Origin: CAWFFV01 sp963814985 | GTDB taxonomy: Bacteria > Chloroflexota > Ktedonobacteria > Ktedonobacterales > Ktedonobacteraceae | Reading direction: 5' to 3' | Length of the DNA: 64,000 nucleotides | Assembly: GCA_963814985.1 (NCBI GenBank) | Contig: CAWFFV010000029.1 | Location: 1 to 64,000 of the forward strand | Shown here: positions 17,982 through 26,582 of the stretch, piece by piece | Position numbering within the stretch: position 1 is the first letter of the stretch | Layout of the letters: each line of letters starts with the position of its first letter | Program-made: the position numbers and the translations under genes | Notes under the pieces: generated by a model | Seen by the model: only the letters and a program-made list of their open reading frames with translations | What the model was told of the DNA's origin: nothing | The model's database searches: none

Positions 17982-18995
17982 ATGGTCACCCCTCCTCCAC
18001 CCTGGTCAAACGTCTTACAGGGGATCATCAAGTCAGCAACTGAACGCCAGCGCTTATCAACAACCCTTGGCGTTACTACTATGACACTTTCTCGCTGGGC
18101 CAGTGGAGAGTCTAAACCACAACGGACCCACATAGTTCATTTGATACAAGCAGTGCAGCAACACCAACGACAAGAATTGTGCGAGGCTCTTGAAATGCAG
18201 TATCCAGATCTTCAGTCCTGGCTAACGGAGGATACTCCTGAGCAGATCCCTTCCGAATTTCTTGCACAGATATTGAATATTCGTACAACCACGACTGCAA
18301 GTTTACTTTTCTGGCGTATCAGTGAGGCCGTGTTAAAACAGGCACTCATCCAACTGGATCCCAATAACCTTGGCATGGCCATCAAATTAGTTCAGTGTAT
18401 GCCTCCATCTCTGGATGGTAAAATTCGTAGCCTACGTGAACGAGCAGGTAAAGGCACCCCTCCCTGGGCGGCCGACCTCGAACATGACGTTCTCTTCCTT
18501 GGACTGGAATCTCTGTCGGGTTACGCAGCGGAGGTTCGTCATATCGTACATGATGGCGATTTGCGTAAGAGCAAAACATTCCCAGCATACCAGGACGATT
18601 TTGAAATAAGCGCCGCCGCTCATCCTATTCGCTTTGAAGGACGGATTGCCGGATGTTTGCTGGCTTCCAGCGCGCAGGTAAATTATTTCACGCCCCCTCG
18701 GCTTGCTCTCCTGACGACTTTTAGTGATTTGATCTCTCTGGCATTTGATAAAAAAGAGTTCTATCCTCCCCATTTGTTAGAACTACGCTTTATGCCCAGG
18801 CCAAAGATACAACGTCCCATCCTTGCTAGTTTTCGACAACGGGTCACTGCCAGGTTTCAAGAAACGATGCAGCAGCGAAAAAAATTGAGCAATGCTGAGA
18901 TAGAACTACAGACCTGGCAGGAGCTAGAAGCCGAGTTACTTTCTCTACGAGACGATTCTCTCGACTCCCAGAGACGTAAATACCAGATCCCATAG
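17982..18995 (+). CDS. Helix-turn-helix protein with GAF-like C-terminal domain
   Basis: The ATG at 17982 follows ggtggaaag; a longer reading from 17931 lacks a ribosome site. Residues 10-55 form an HTH (RQRLSTTLGVTTMTLSRWAS, GESKPQRTHIVHLIQAVQQH). The middle (LFWRISEAVLKQALIQLDPN, LGLESLSGYAAEVRHIVHDG, IRFEGRIAGCLLASSAQVNY, FTPPRLALLTTFSDLISLAF) has the look of a GAF sensor domain. A charged helical tail ends the protein. It is likely a one-component transcription regulator responding to a small ligand. It is divergent from the receiver gene and converges on the NtrC-like operon, whose regulation it might serve; that link is inferred. Confidence 0.65.
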   Translation: MVTPPPPWSNVLQGIIKSATERQRLSTTLGVTTMTLSRWASGESKPQRTHIVHLIQAVQQHQRQELCEALEMQYPDLQSWLTEDTPEQIPSEFLAQILNIRTTTTASLLFWRISEAVLKQALIQLDPNNLGMAIKLVQCMPPSLDGKIRSLRERAGKGTPPWAADLEHDVLFLGLESLSGYAAEVRHIVHDGDLRKSKTFPAYQDDFEISAAAHPIRFEGRIAGCLLASSAQVNYFTPPRLALLTTFSDLISLAFDKKEFYPPHLLELRFMPRPKIQRPILASFRQRVTARFQETMQQRKKLSNAEIELQTWQELEAELLSLRDDSLDSQRRKYQIP

Positions 18996-19036
18996 TATTT
19001 GTCTTATCCGAAAAGGAAATGCTATTTCCCTCACTC

Positions 19037-20434
19037 TCAATCAATGCCATGCTTACGCATGAGATAGCGTAACGAATCAACTTTCGTGAACCCAAGCAAT
19101 TCGGCTGCCCGTACTCGATTATGTTTTGCTGTTTCTAATGCCCAACGAATAAAATACTGTTCAACACGACTATTCACTTCATCGAGCGAAATTGGTCCAA
19201 AAGGCCGCGAGTTCAACCATTGTTCCCACACATCGACTGAAGACATACCTCCTGCATTACCAACTCCTACGATTTCCTGGGGAAGATGACTGGGCAACAG
19301 TTCATCGCGATTACTTAATATCATCGCACGCTCAATGACATTCTTTAATTCACGTATATTTCCAGGCCAGCCATATGCAAGCAATAAACGCTGTACCTCT
19401 GGAGCGACTCGGCGTACATTGCGCCCCAACGATTTGTTAAAATCCTCCACAAAACGTGAAGCAAAGAGCAGGATATCGCCGGGTCTTTCACGTAATGGTG
19501 GAAGAACTATCTTGAATACACCCAGGCGAAAAAACAAATCTGAGCGGAATAATCCCTCTTTCATTGCCTGCTCAAGGTTTCGATTCGTGGCTGCCAGAAC
19601 TCGCACATTGATTTTGACCTCTTTGTTTCCGCCCAGGCGAAAGAAAGAGCGCGTTTCCAACACACGTAACAGTTTTACTTGCATATCAAGTGGCATCTCA
19701 CCTATTTCATCAAGAAAGAGTGTGCCACCCTCAGCCAATTCCAGGAGTCCGCGCTTCTGCTTTTTTGCATCCGTAAAGGCATACTGCTCATATCCAAAAA
19801 TTTCGCTCTCCAGGATATTATTCGCGATAGCGGCACAGTTCAGCGGATGAAATGGACCTGTCGCCCGTGTACTTTGCTCATGAATAGCACGTGCCACCAC
19901 CTCCTTCCCTGTGCCAGTTTCCCCCATGATCAGCACAGAGGTATCACTACGAGCCACTCGGGCAACAAGATCAAAGATCTCGCGCATACGTTCACTATGT
20001 CCGACAATATAGTTGAAGTGATAGTTATCACTACGCTCATGTCGTAACCGGCGCAATTCCCGTGACATTGCACTGGTCTCTAGTGCACGTTGCACAACGA
20101 GGAGAAGCTCTTCCAGATCAAATCCTTTGAGCAAATAATCTGAAGCGCCAGACTTCATAGCGGCAACTGCAGTTTGTACATCCCCATAGGCTGTCAGCAT
20201 TACTACGGGAAGTTCATGATCTAGATCATGAATACGGGCCAGGACATCCAGACCTCCTAATTTAGGGAGACGCAGGTCGAGCAGTACCAGATCAACGTTC
20301 TTATTTTGTAGCTCCTGCAAACCTGTCTCACCATCAGCAGCCGTATAGACCTCGTAACCATACTTCTTTAAAAAGCGTGCAAGCTGGTATGGTAAATGTG
20401 GTTCATCGTCGATAATCAGGATACTCAGACTCAT
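19037..20434 (-). CDS. NtrC-family response regulator lacking a normal GAFTGA motif
   Basis: Domains in order: receiver (residues 1-125; ILIIDDEPHLPYQLARFLKK, phospho-Asp in LVLLDLRLPKLGG, Lys replaced region YLLKGFDLEELLLV), AAA+ ATPase (145-375; Walker A GETGTGKE, Walker B GGTLFLDEIGE, arginine finger region LREGLFRSDLFFRL-like), and a Fis-type HTH at the end (AAELLGFTKVDSLRYLMRKH). The sigma-54 contact loop, GAFTGA in nearly all such activators, reads YAFTDA here (19766-19783). Without it the protein is unlikely to drive sigma-54 polymerase and may work with the main sigma factor, as some other NtrC relatives do. It is the last gene of a three-gene operon, 15 bases after the kinase. Confidence 0.9.
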   Translation of the reverse strand: MSLSILIIDDEPHLPYQLARFLKKYGYEVYTAADGETGLQELQNKNVDLVLLDLRLPKLGGLDVLARIHDLDHELPVVMLTAYGDVQTAVAAMKSGASDYLLKGFDLEELLLVVQRALETSAMSRELRRLRHERSDNYHFNYIVGHSERMREIFDLVARVARSDTSVLIMGETGTGKEVVARAIHEQSTRATGPFHPLNCAAIANNILESEIFGYEQYAFTDAKKQKRGLLELAEGGTLFLDEIGEMPLDMQVKLLRVLETRSFFRLGGNKEVKINVRVLAATNRNLEQAMKEGLFRSDLFFRLGVFKIVLPPLRERPGDILLFASRFVEDFNKSLGRNVRRVAPEVQRLLLAYGWPGNIRELKNVIERAMILSNRDELLPSHLPQEIVGVGNAGGMSSVDVWEQWLNSRPFGPISLDEVNSRVEQYFIRWALETAKHNRVRAAELLGFTKVDSLRYLMRKHGID

Positions 20435-20449
20435 CAGACTTTCACCCTC

Positions 20450-21772
20450 CTACTCACTCTCGCTCTCATCATGATAGTGGGTATGGGTAATATCGCCCGT
20501 AAGCAAGGGAAGCCGTATTGAGATAACCGCTCCATAACCAAAATGACTTTCTACCCGGATATAGCCACCATGATCCTCCACTAACCTTCGTGTAATCGCC
20601 AGCCCCAATCCAATCCCATGGGCTTTTGTGGTAAAGAAGGGCTGAAAAATACGTTTCAGTTGATCTGATGCAATACCAACACCAGTGTCACTCACCGACA
20701 TCTCCAGCCATTGTTGGACGAGTGGCTCGGTCTTACCCATACGCAGAGGAAGTTGCGTGGATAGGGCCTGTGACCGCATCGACTCGTCATCTTCAATTCC
20801 ACAGGTAGCAGTATCGGCAGAGATCACATGGCAAGAAATTGTCAGAATTCCTCCATCTGGCATTGCCTGTAGGGCATTCATATAGAGATTCAAAAGCACC
20901 TGTTCCATTTGTGCCAGATCCACCAGAAGCAAAGGCACTTCTTCATATACCGTACGTATGACGACGTTAGCTTCTGCACACTGAGGCTGGATAAACTGCA
21001 GGACGCGATCACTCAGTTCTATCAGACTACATTTGATACGATGAAGTTGGCGCGGCTTTGCAAAGAGAAGCAAGTCACGTACAATTGTATCCAAACGTTC
21101 AACCTCTTTGAGGACAACGGAGATCGATTCCTGTGCCCAATCGGTCTGTGTACCATTGCGCGTAAGAGAAACTTGTGCTGAGCTTTCCTCAGTACAGGTA
21201 CAGATAAGATCATCTCTGAGCATCTGCATTGATGTTTTAATTGACGCAAGAGGGTTGCGCACTTCGTGAGCAACATTGGCTGCCATCTCGCCCAGGGATA
21301 CCAGGCGATCCAGCCGGCGCTTTTCTTCTTCCAGATGATGTACAGAGGTAATATCAGTAAAAGTGGCCAACGCACCGACCTGTGCACCTGATTCATCACA
21401 TAAAGGTAAGACATCTACATCCAATACCACCTCATGCCCTTGACGGTCCACCGCTATTACGGTGCCACTTTGCACCTCAGCCACTGGCAGAACCGTGTGT
21501 AGTGCACCCTGCAGCTCTGTCAATGGAGACACGGTAACAGACAATCTTAGCCTGTTGTTGGGCTGGCCGGGATGCAGGTCGATAAACTTGTGCAGCGGTT
21601 GCCCCAGCACCTCACGAGGGTGATATCCCAATATCGCCTGCGCAGCACGGTTAAAGGTAACTATATGACCGGTCCGATCAGTTGTAATCAGTCCGCTAGG
21701 AATACTCTCCAAAATTATTTCTTTTAGACGCTGATCATCCAGAACCTGACGAAGTAATTTATCGAGCCTCAT
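20450..21772 (-). CDS. PAS-domain histidine kinase (NtrB-like)
   Basis: A 440-residue soluble kinase. A PAS domain opens the protein (IILESIPSGLITTDRTGHIV, AAQAILGYHPREVLGQPLHK) with a PAC-like second half. The dimerisation helix carries the phospho-His in NVAHEVRNPLASIKTSMQML. The ATPase domain has the N box (LLNLYMNALQAM), G1 VSDTGVGIASDQLKRIFQPF, F box FFTTKAHGIGLGLAITRRLV and G2. There are no TM segments, so it senses an internal signal or works with the GAF protein upstream, whose 3' end it overlaps by 14 bases. It should phosphorylate the NtrC-like regulator encoded next. Confidence 0.92.
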   Translation of the reverse strand: MRLDKLLRQVLDDQRLKEIILESIPSGLITTDRTGHIVTFNRAAQAILGYHPREVLGQPLHKFIDLHPGQPNNRLRLSVTVSPLTELQGALHTVLPVAEVQSGTVIAVDRQGHEVVLDVDVLPLCDESGAQVGALATFTDITSVHHLEEEKRRLDRLVSLGEMAANVAHEVRNPLASIKTSMQMLRDDLICTCTEESSAQVSLTRNGTQTDWAQESISVVLKEVERLDTIVRDLLLFAKPRQLHRIKCSLIELSDRVLQFIQPQCAEANVVIRTVYEEVPLLLVDLAQMEQVLLNLYMNALQAMPDGGILTISCHVISADTATCGIEDDESMRSQALSTQLPLRMGKTEPLVQQWLEMSVSDTGVGIASDQLKRIFQPFFTTKAHGIGLGLAITRRLVEDHGGYIRVESHFGYGAVISIRLPLLTGDITHTHYHDESESE

Positions 21773-22859
21773 TGCGTGCCTCTACGACTTCTGCCATCAG
21801 ATGCATATTCTCTAAGACTGCACTGGTCTGGCTTGCCAGGATCTGGAGTAAAACTAACTCTTCACGACGTAATTTCCATGGTCGGTGATAACCTCCGACG
21901 ACCACCCCCAACACTTGCGGCACCTGCCTGAGTTCGAGTGCGGTCCCAAGACTTCCTCGTAACAACGAACTATCACGCTTACCAATAGCATGACCACTCA
22001 GTAAGGGAACAGCAAAGAATGTTTTGATATTGGTCGGCAGAAGATCAAGGTAGTCATTGACCACCTTACTGCTCTGTTCACCTGGTCGCTCGATAACAAG
22101 AGGCACAAGCGCCCTTTGCTGAAGAAAATGTTGAAGAAGCTTCTCTCGGAGCATCGGAGACATCCACTCCACAGCATCTGTCACTGCTGATGGCTCTATC
22201 AGATCACAGAGATCTGCTGTTGAAATTTCTTTTGTACGTTGTATCACGACACGCCGTATACGCTTCAGTTCATACATAGAGCAGTTCATTTGACTACTAA
22301 TGTTGTTTAACAGGGAAAGCTCATGGATACGTTCTCGCTCACGCTCCAGCAGTCGCGTATTCTCCAACAGTAAAGCCACAACACCGGCCACAGCTTCCAG
22401 GACAGACACTTCTTCATCGGCCCAATAATTAGCACGCTCCTGCACCTCTTCATCATGATCACGAATAACCACAAGCACACCAATACCACGATGACGATGA
22501 ACCAGAGGTAGAACTACTCGACTTGGACAGGAGGCTGGTATGATAATAGCGTGACGTTCTCGCCAGGCACATGCCTCTGCTACATCACTATCCAGATTAA
22601 CGGGATTGATATGGGCCACTGCAAGGAGAGAAGAAGACCACCCCGGCTTCTCATTGAAAGAACCAGAGACAAAATGGAGATCATCACCGACACGTTGGTA
22701 GAGGAGCACACTATGGCATTTGAGTAACGCAGTTAAACACCTGGGCAAACTATCACGCAGTGTACGATAATCGGTAATCGCACTCAGTTCATTGAGCAAC
22801 GCAAGCAGTACACCTGGTACGCTTATCCATTCATGTTGTTGCTCCACTTCCATCATCAC
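21759..22859 (-). CDS. GAF-domain sensor protein, first gene of the kinase operon
   Basis: A 366-residue protein starting MMMEVEQQHEWISVPGVLLA. Two GAF-like domains are visible: residues 15-175 (LPRCLTALLKCHSVLLYQRV, RVVLPLVHRHRGIGVLVVIR, VLEAVAGVVALLLENTRLLE) and residues 190-355 (KTFFAVPLLSGHAIG, LRREELVLLQILASQTSAVL). A helical stretch joins them. There is no catalytic domain. The gene overlaps the kinase start, implying coupled translation and a shared complex: a cytoplasmic ligand or redox sensor feeding the kinase. The 370-base gap upstream contains its promoter. Confidence 0.8.
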   Translation of the reverse strand: MMMEVEQQHEWISVPGVLLALLNELSAITDYRTLRDSLPRCLTALLKCHSVLLYQRVGDDLHFVSGSFNEKPGWSSSLLAVAHINPVNLDSDVAEACAWRERHAIIIPASCPSRVVLPLVHRHRGIGVLVVIRDHDEEVQERANYWADEEVSVLEAVAGVVALLLENTRLLERERERIHELSLLNNISSQMNCSMYELKRIRRVVIQRTKEISTADLCDLIEPSAVTDAVEWMSPMLREKLLQHFLQQRALVPLVIERPGEQSSKVVNDYLDLLPTNIKTFFAVPLLSGHAIGKRDSSLLRGSLGTALELRQVPQVLGVVVGGYHRPWKLRREELVLLQILASQTSAVLENMHLMAEVVEARNEAR

Positions 22860-23057
22860 CTTAGCCCCACATAAGTCATGCTATCATTTAAAAATTCATT
22901 CCAGGCTAATATACCAGATGCATGTATATTTTGCACGGGAAATGGGAAATTATGAAGAGATTGTCATTCTGGAAACTCTGGACGACGGGACAGAAAACGA
23001 GTACAATGACTGATAGATAATTATGTACGGAGTATCTATACGGATTTCACTGGTAAA

Positions 23058-23106
23058 GGGCGATCAACATTGTGAAGCCTCTTGCGCTTTACAATGGAGG
23101 TCGCCC
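23058..23106 (+). promoter_or_regulatory. Long hairpin in the leader of the GAF-PucR gene
   Basis: gggcga...tcgccc (outer) and cattgtgaag...ctttacaatg (inner, one G-T pair) build a 49-base imperfect hairpin about 120 bases upstream of the ATG at 23229. A second stem, acaggtg/cacctgt, lies nearer the start, around 23184-23201. The rest of the 22860-23228 gap holds no gene I can support. Confidence 0.4.
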
Positions 23107-23228
23107 GTACCACATTCCATACTCGTACAGCAAGCTGTAGGGTTTCCCCTGTACCACTGTTCCGATGATTGCAGCTGTGGTGACAGGTGCACCCACCTGT
23201 GATATCCTATGTTAGACCAGGAGGTTGC

Positions 23229-25334
23229 ATGTCTTCCAAGACCGGTACTAATCATCAGCTTCCCTCTAGTACCACCGATGCAGCGGAACAAACCATCAAA
23301 CAGATGAGTCAAGAGATAAGTGAACTGCAACTTGCACTGGAGACACGGACGCAAGAAAATATCTTGCTCAACGAAGTGATCTCGACTGTCGGCTCAACAT
23401 TGAGACTTGATGAAGTGCTACGTCACCTTGTGGATACTGTCGTTCGAGCTACATCCTGCGATGTAGCCTTTATTTACCTCTATGACAAAGATAAAGAGCA
23501 TCTGGTGCTCGCCAGCACAAACGAACAGTATCGACGGCTGGTCGGCAAGATTACCATGGCACTGGGTGAAGGAATTGCGGGTTGGGTCGCACTTCATCGT
23601 CAACCTGTCTTTCTTGTAGATGGGGCGATGGAAGATCCGCGTTTTTGCTACTTCCCTGAGCTGGAAGAGGAAAAGTTTCAATCGATCATGACCGTACCTA
23701 TTATTGCGAAAGATCGCCATCTGATTGGTGCTATCACCTTACAGGCTGTTGCTCCTCACGAATTTAGCGAGCAACACCGAACGTTTATTAGCAACACCGC
23801 GGCATTGGTGGCTAGCGCTATAGAAAATGCTCAACTCTATGAGAATACGCAGCGCAAGCTTAGCATCTTAACATCGCTCTCGGTCCTGAGCCAGACTATT
23901 AGTTCTGGTCTCTACCTTGACGATATGCTGCGCTCACTGGCGACACTTACCGTCCAAATCATGGAAGTTGATCTCTGCGTCATCATGTTGATGGAGCCAG
24001 GTTCGCGAACGGGAGATAGAACCCCCTCGACAACCAAGACGACTTACGGTTCATGCCACATCTCCTAATCTCAATGACCGGGTCAATTTTCGCTCTATCG
24101 ATGTAGACCGCCATACTCTCGAACGACTGCGTGAAATGAACGAAGTTGCATTAAACGTCCAGGAGCAGAACAGTCATACTGCAATCAGTGGTGACACTCT
24201 TGAACGGCTCAATCCTCTCAAAGATTCACAGTACAAGACCTTGATTTCGGCTCCCCTTATCGCAGGAACCGAACAACTTGGCCTGATCAATTGCTATTCC
24301 AGCAAGCCACGGCGCTTTACATCAGAAGACCAGACATTGCTCACTACCATTGCTAATCAGGCAGCAATAGCTATTAAAAACAGCCATCTGGTTAATCAAT
24401 TGGCCCAGAAGAACCTTGTCAAAGGGTTCTTTGACGACCTTATGCATGGTACTGAAGACTCAGAAGATTTCTCAGGCAACGAGCGCACTTTCTCGGCTGT
24501 GATTTGACCAGACCACACGCTGTCGTCATGATTGAAATTGCACATTTGGATGAACAGAGAAATGAAACAAGGCCAACTAACAAACGTAACAAGGATGAAC
24601 GGACACATCCAGGACAGATCCCCCATACAACGTCCGTGTCTGAAGACAGTGAGTACCCATCAGGAGCACCTCTACAAGCTATATACAAGCGAATTGGCGG
24701 TGTAGCACGTCGTCGCATCCAGGATATGTACCCAGGCTCGGTTTTCTATGAACATGAAAACCTCCTGACAAGCGTCGTCTTACTGAGCAAAGATCCTAAG
24801 GGTACACGGCTAAAATCATGGCTACGAGATTTGTCTGATCAGATACAGCAGGAATACAACATGTACCTCTCCATTGGGATTGGCAATGTGTGTCAGACAA
24901 TCCCTGACTACCGCAGAGGGTTCGCAGAGGCCAACGAGGCCTTGCAAATGGGACAGGATCTGAATCTGGAGAAGGTGAATGATGCAAGGCGGCAGTCCAT
25001 CGTTACTCATTTTAACGATCTAGGAGTCTATCGCTACCTCTACAAAATCGCTCATATGGACGATTTACGCGATGTCTACCAGGATCAGATTACACAGATC
25101 GATAGCTACGATCGACGCAAAAATACTGATCTGTTAGACACTCTGGAAACGTATCTGGAGTGTGCGGGGAATCTCACCAGGACCTCAGACCGACTTTTTG
25201 TACACCGCAATACGCTTATTCAGCGCCTGGAACGTCTTCAATCGCTCTGCAATATTAATTTACAGGAGCGAAGCAACTGGTTGACTCTTCAGGTAGCTAT
25301 CAAGGTATACAAATTACGAAGCAACAACACATAA
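23229..25334 (+). CDS. GAF-GAF-PucR-type transcription regulator, two frameshifts
   Basis: ATG 23229 follows aggaggttgc. A short coiled coil (EQTIKQMSQEISELQLALET) leads to GAF 1 (EVLRHLVDTVVRATSCDVAF, LGEGIAGWVALHRQPVFLVD, FISNTAALVASAIENAQLYE) and GAF 2 (LRSLATLTVQIMEVDLCVIM, ISAPLIAGTEQLGLINCYSS, LLTTIANQAAIAIKNSHLVN). A CdaR/PucR-like middle (LRQRAHFLGCDLTRPHAVVM) follows, then a PucR C-terminal HTH (LLDTLETYLECAGNLTRTSD, RLFVHRNTLIQRLERLQ). The frame is broken near 24,000 and near 24,469; removing one base change at each restores a continuous protein of about 700 residues. Because both sides are perfectly conserved, read errors are likely. It is probably a one-component regulator of a catabolic or stress operon; its target is unknown. 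Confidence 0.8.
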
Positions 25335-25370
25335 GAGCACAAAAGAGTTGTCAAGGGGACCACACAATGC

Positions 25371-26357
25371 CTAGTGTGCATCGCAACCAGAGTGCTCCTT
25401 GGCAACTTCTAGATGGCAATAGAGGCCATCTATTTCGCAACCAGTCACTTTGTGGGCACTACACTCGAATTGAATGGTTGTATGACCAATTTGATATTTC
25501 TCACTCAACATGGTTGTAAGCGAGTATAGGATGGGGGAGCTAGCACTTGGGGGCAGATTGTCTATCAATACATGGCAAGAGAGCGCAAACATTCCACTTG
25601 TAATACTCCACACATGTAGATCGTGCACATTCTGAACCCCTGAGATATCTCTCATATCTTTCACAAGATTTGTTAGTGAGATACCTTTGGGCGTGGACTC
25701 CAGCAAAATATCGGTCGTCTCACACAGAATTTGCCAGGCACCAACGGCGATAAGTACAGCAATACCGATAGACAAGATAGGATCAACAACGCTCCACCCG
25801 GTTAAGAGAATAACAAAACCAGCGACAAAGACTCCCACAGAGGCTCCTACATCCCCCAAAACGTGAAGTGAAACGGCACGCACATTGATGTTCATACCAT
25901 CTTTTCGTAATCCAAAGGCAATAAACAGGTTGACCGCGATGCCAATAGATGCGGAGACAAACATGATAAGCGGCTGTACCGCTTCAGGATGTTGGAAACG
26001 CTGTATTGCTTCCCAGGAAATGACGACAGCAATGAAGATCAGCGAGGCTGCATTGACCATTGCCATCAAAATGCCCACACGATGATAACCAAAAGTCTTG
26101 CGCTCATTCGATGGCCGTTCCGCCTGTACAGCGGCAAACCAGGCCAGGCCCAATGCAAAGAGGTCAGTGACGGTATGACCAGCATCTGAGAGCAATGCTA
26201 ACGAATTTGCCAGCAAGCCACCGACCAGCCCAGCTACCAGGATGATGATGGTCAGGAAAAAGGCGAAACGTAAGGTTTTTCTTGCCATTCCATGCGTATG
26301 ATCATGCCCGGCATGGCCATGTTCCGCATGATGGTGTCCTACATGTCTACTGCTCAT
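25371..26357 (-). CDS. Cation diffusion facilitator, zinc/cobalt/cadmium exporter (CzcD-like)
   Basis: A 328-residue protein starting at 26357 after ggagcatttgt. The N-terminus is histidine-rich (HVGHHHAEHGHAGHDHTHGM), a metal-binding region. Six TM helices follow, with the transport-site pattern SDAGHTVTDLFALG (HxxxD) in TM2 and HVLGDVGASVGVFVAG (HxxxD) in TM5. The C-terminal cytoplasmic domain carries VHDLHVWSITSGMFALSCHV, the usual CDF dimer domain, and ends with a His/Cys tail. It exports divalent metal from the cytoplasm in exchange for protons. A palindrome 100 bases upstream of its start may be the site of a metal sensor. Confidence 0.93.
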   Translation of the reverse strand: MSSRHVGHHHAEHGHAGHDHTHGMARKTLRFAFFLTIIILVAGLVGGLLANSLALLSDAGHTVTDLFALGLAWFAAVQAERPSNERKTFGYHRVGILMAMVNAASLIFIAVVISWEAIQRFQHPEAVQPLIMFVSASIGIAVNLFIAFGLRKDGMNINVRAVSLHVLGDVGASVGVFVAGFVILLTGWSVVDPILSIGIAVLIAVGAWQILCETTDILLESTPKGISLTNLVKDMRDISGVQNVHDLHVWSITSGMFALSCHVLIDNLPPSASSPILYSLTTMLSEKYQIGHTTIQFECSAHKVTGCEIDGLYCHLEVAKEHSGCDAH

Positions 26358-26458
26358 ACAAATGCTCCAGTTTCACGCTCGTGCAACAGTGGGGATGACT
26401 CATAGAAGGTTCCCTTGCGCTAGCCCATTTCTTTTAAAGGGATGGGATTTCTGACTTG

Positions 26459-26480
26459 TATAGTTGCACATGCGACTATA
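26459..26480. promoter_or_regulatory. Palindromic operator candidate upstream of the metal exporter
   Basis: tatagttgca and tgcgactata form a 22-base imperfect palindrome (outer arms tatagt/actata perfect) between the exporter and the divergent kinase gene. Size and symmetry fit an ArsR- or MerR-type metal sensor site, but no such regulator gene lies close by. Confidence 0.4.
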
Positions 26481-26582
26481 ACCTTTACCAAGTATAGCAC
26501 GCCTGGATGTCGTTTTCAAAGATACTCGGATTGTGACTTGTGCCATCTTGCAGGGATCTGTACAGAAATGCTAGACTAGAAC

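Noticed and set aside
23184..23201. Operator for a repressor at acaggtg-cacc-cacctgt
   Set aside because: Short stem in a GC-rich leader; recorded with the hairpin entry but too weak alone.
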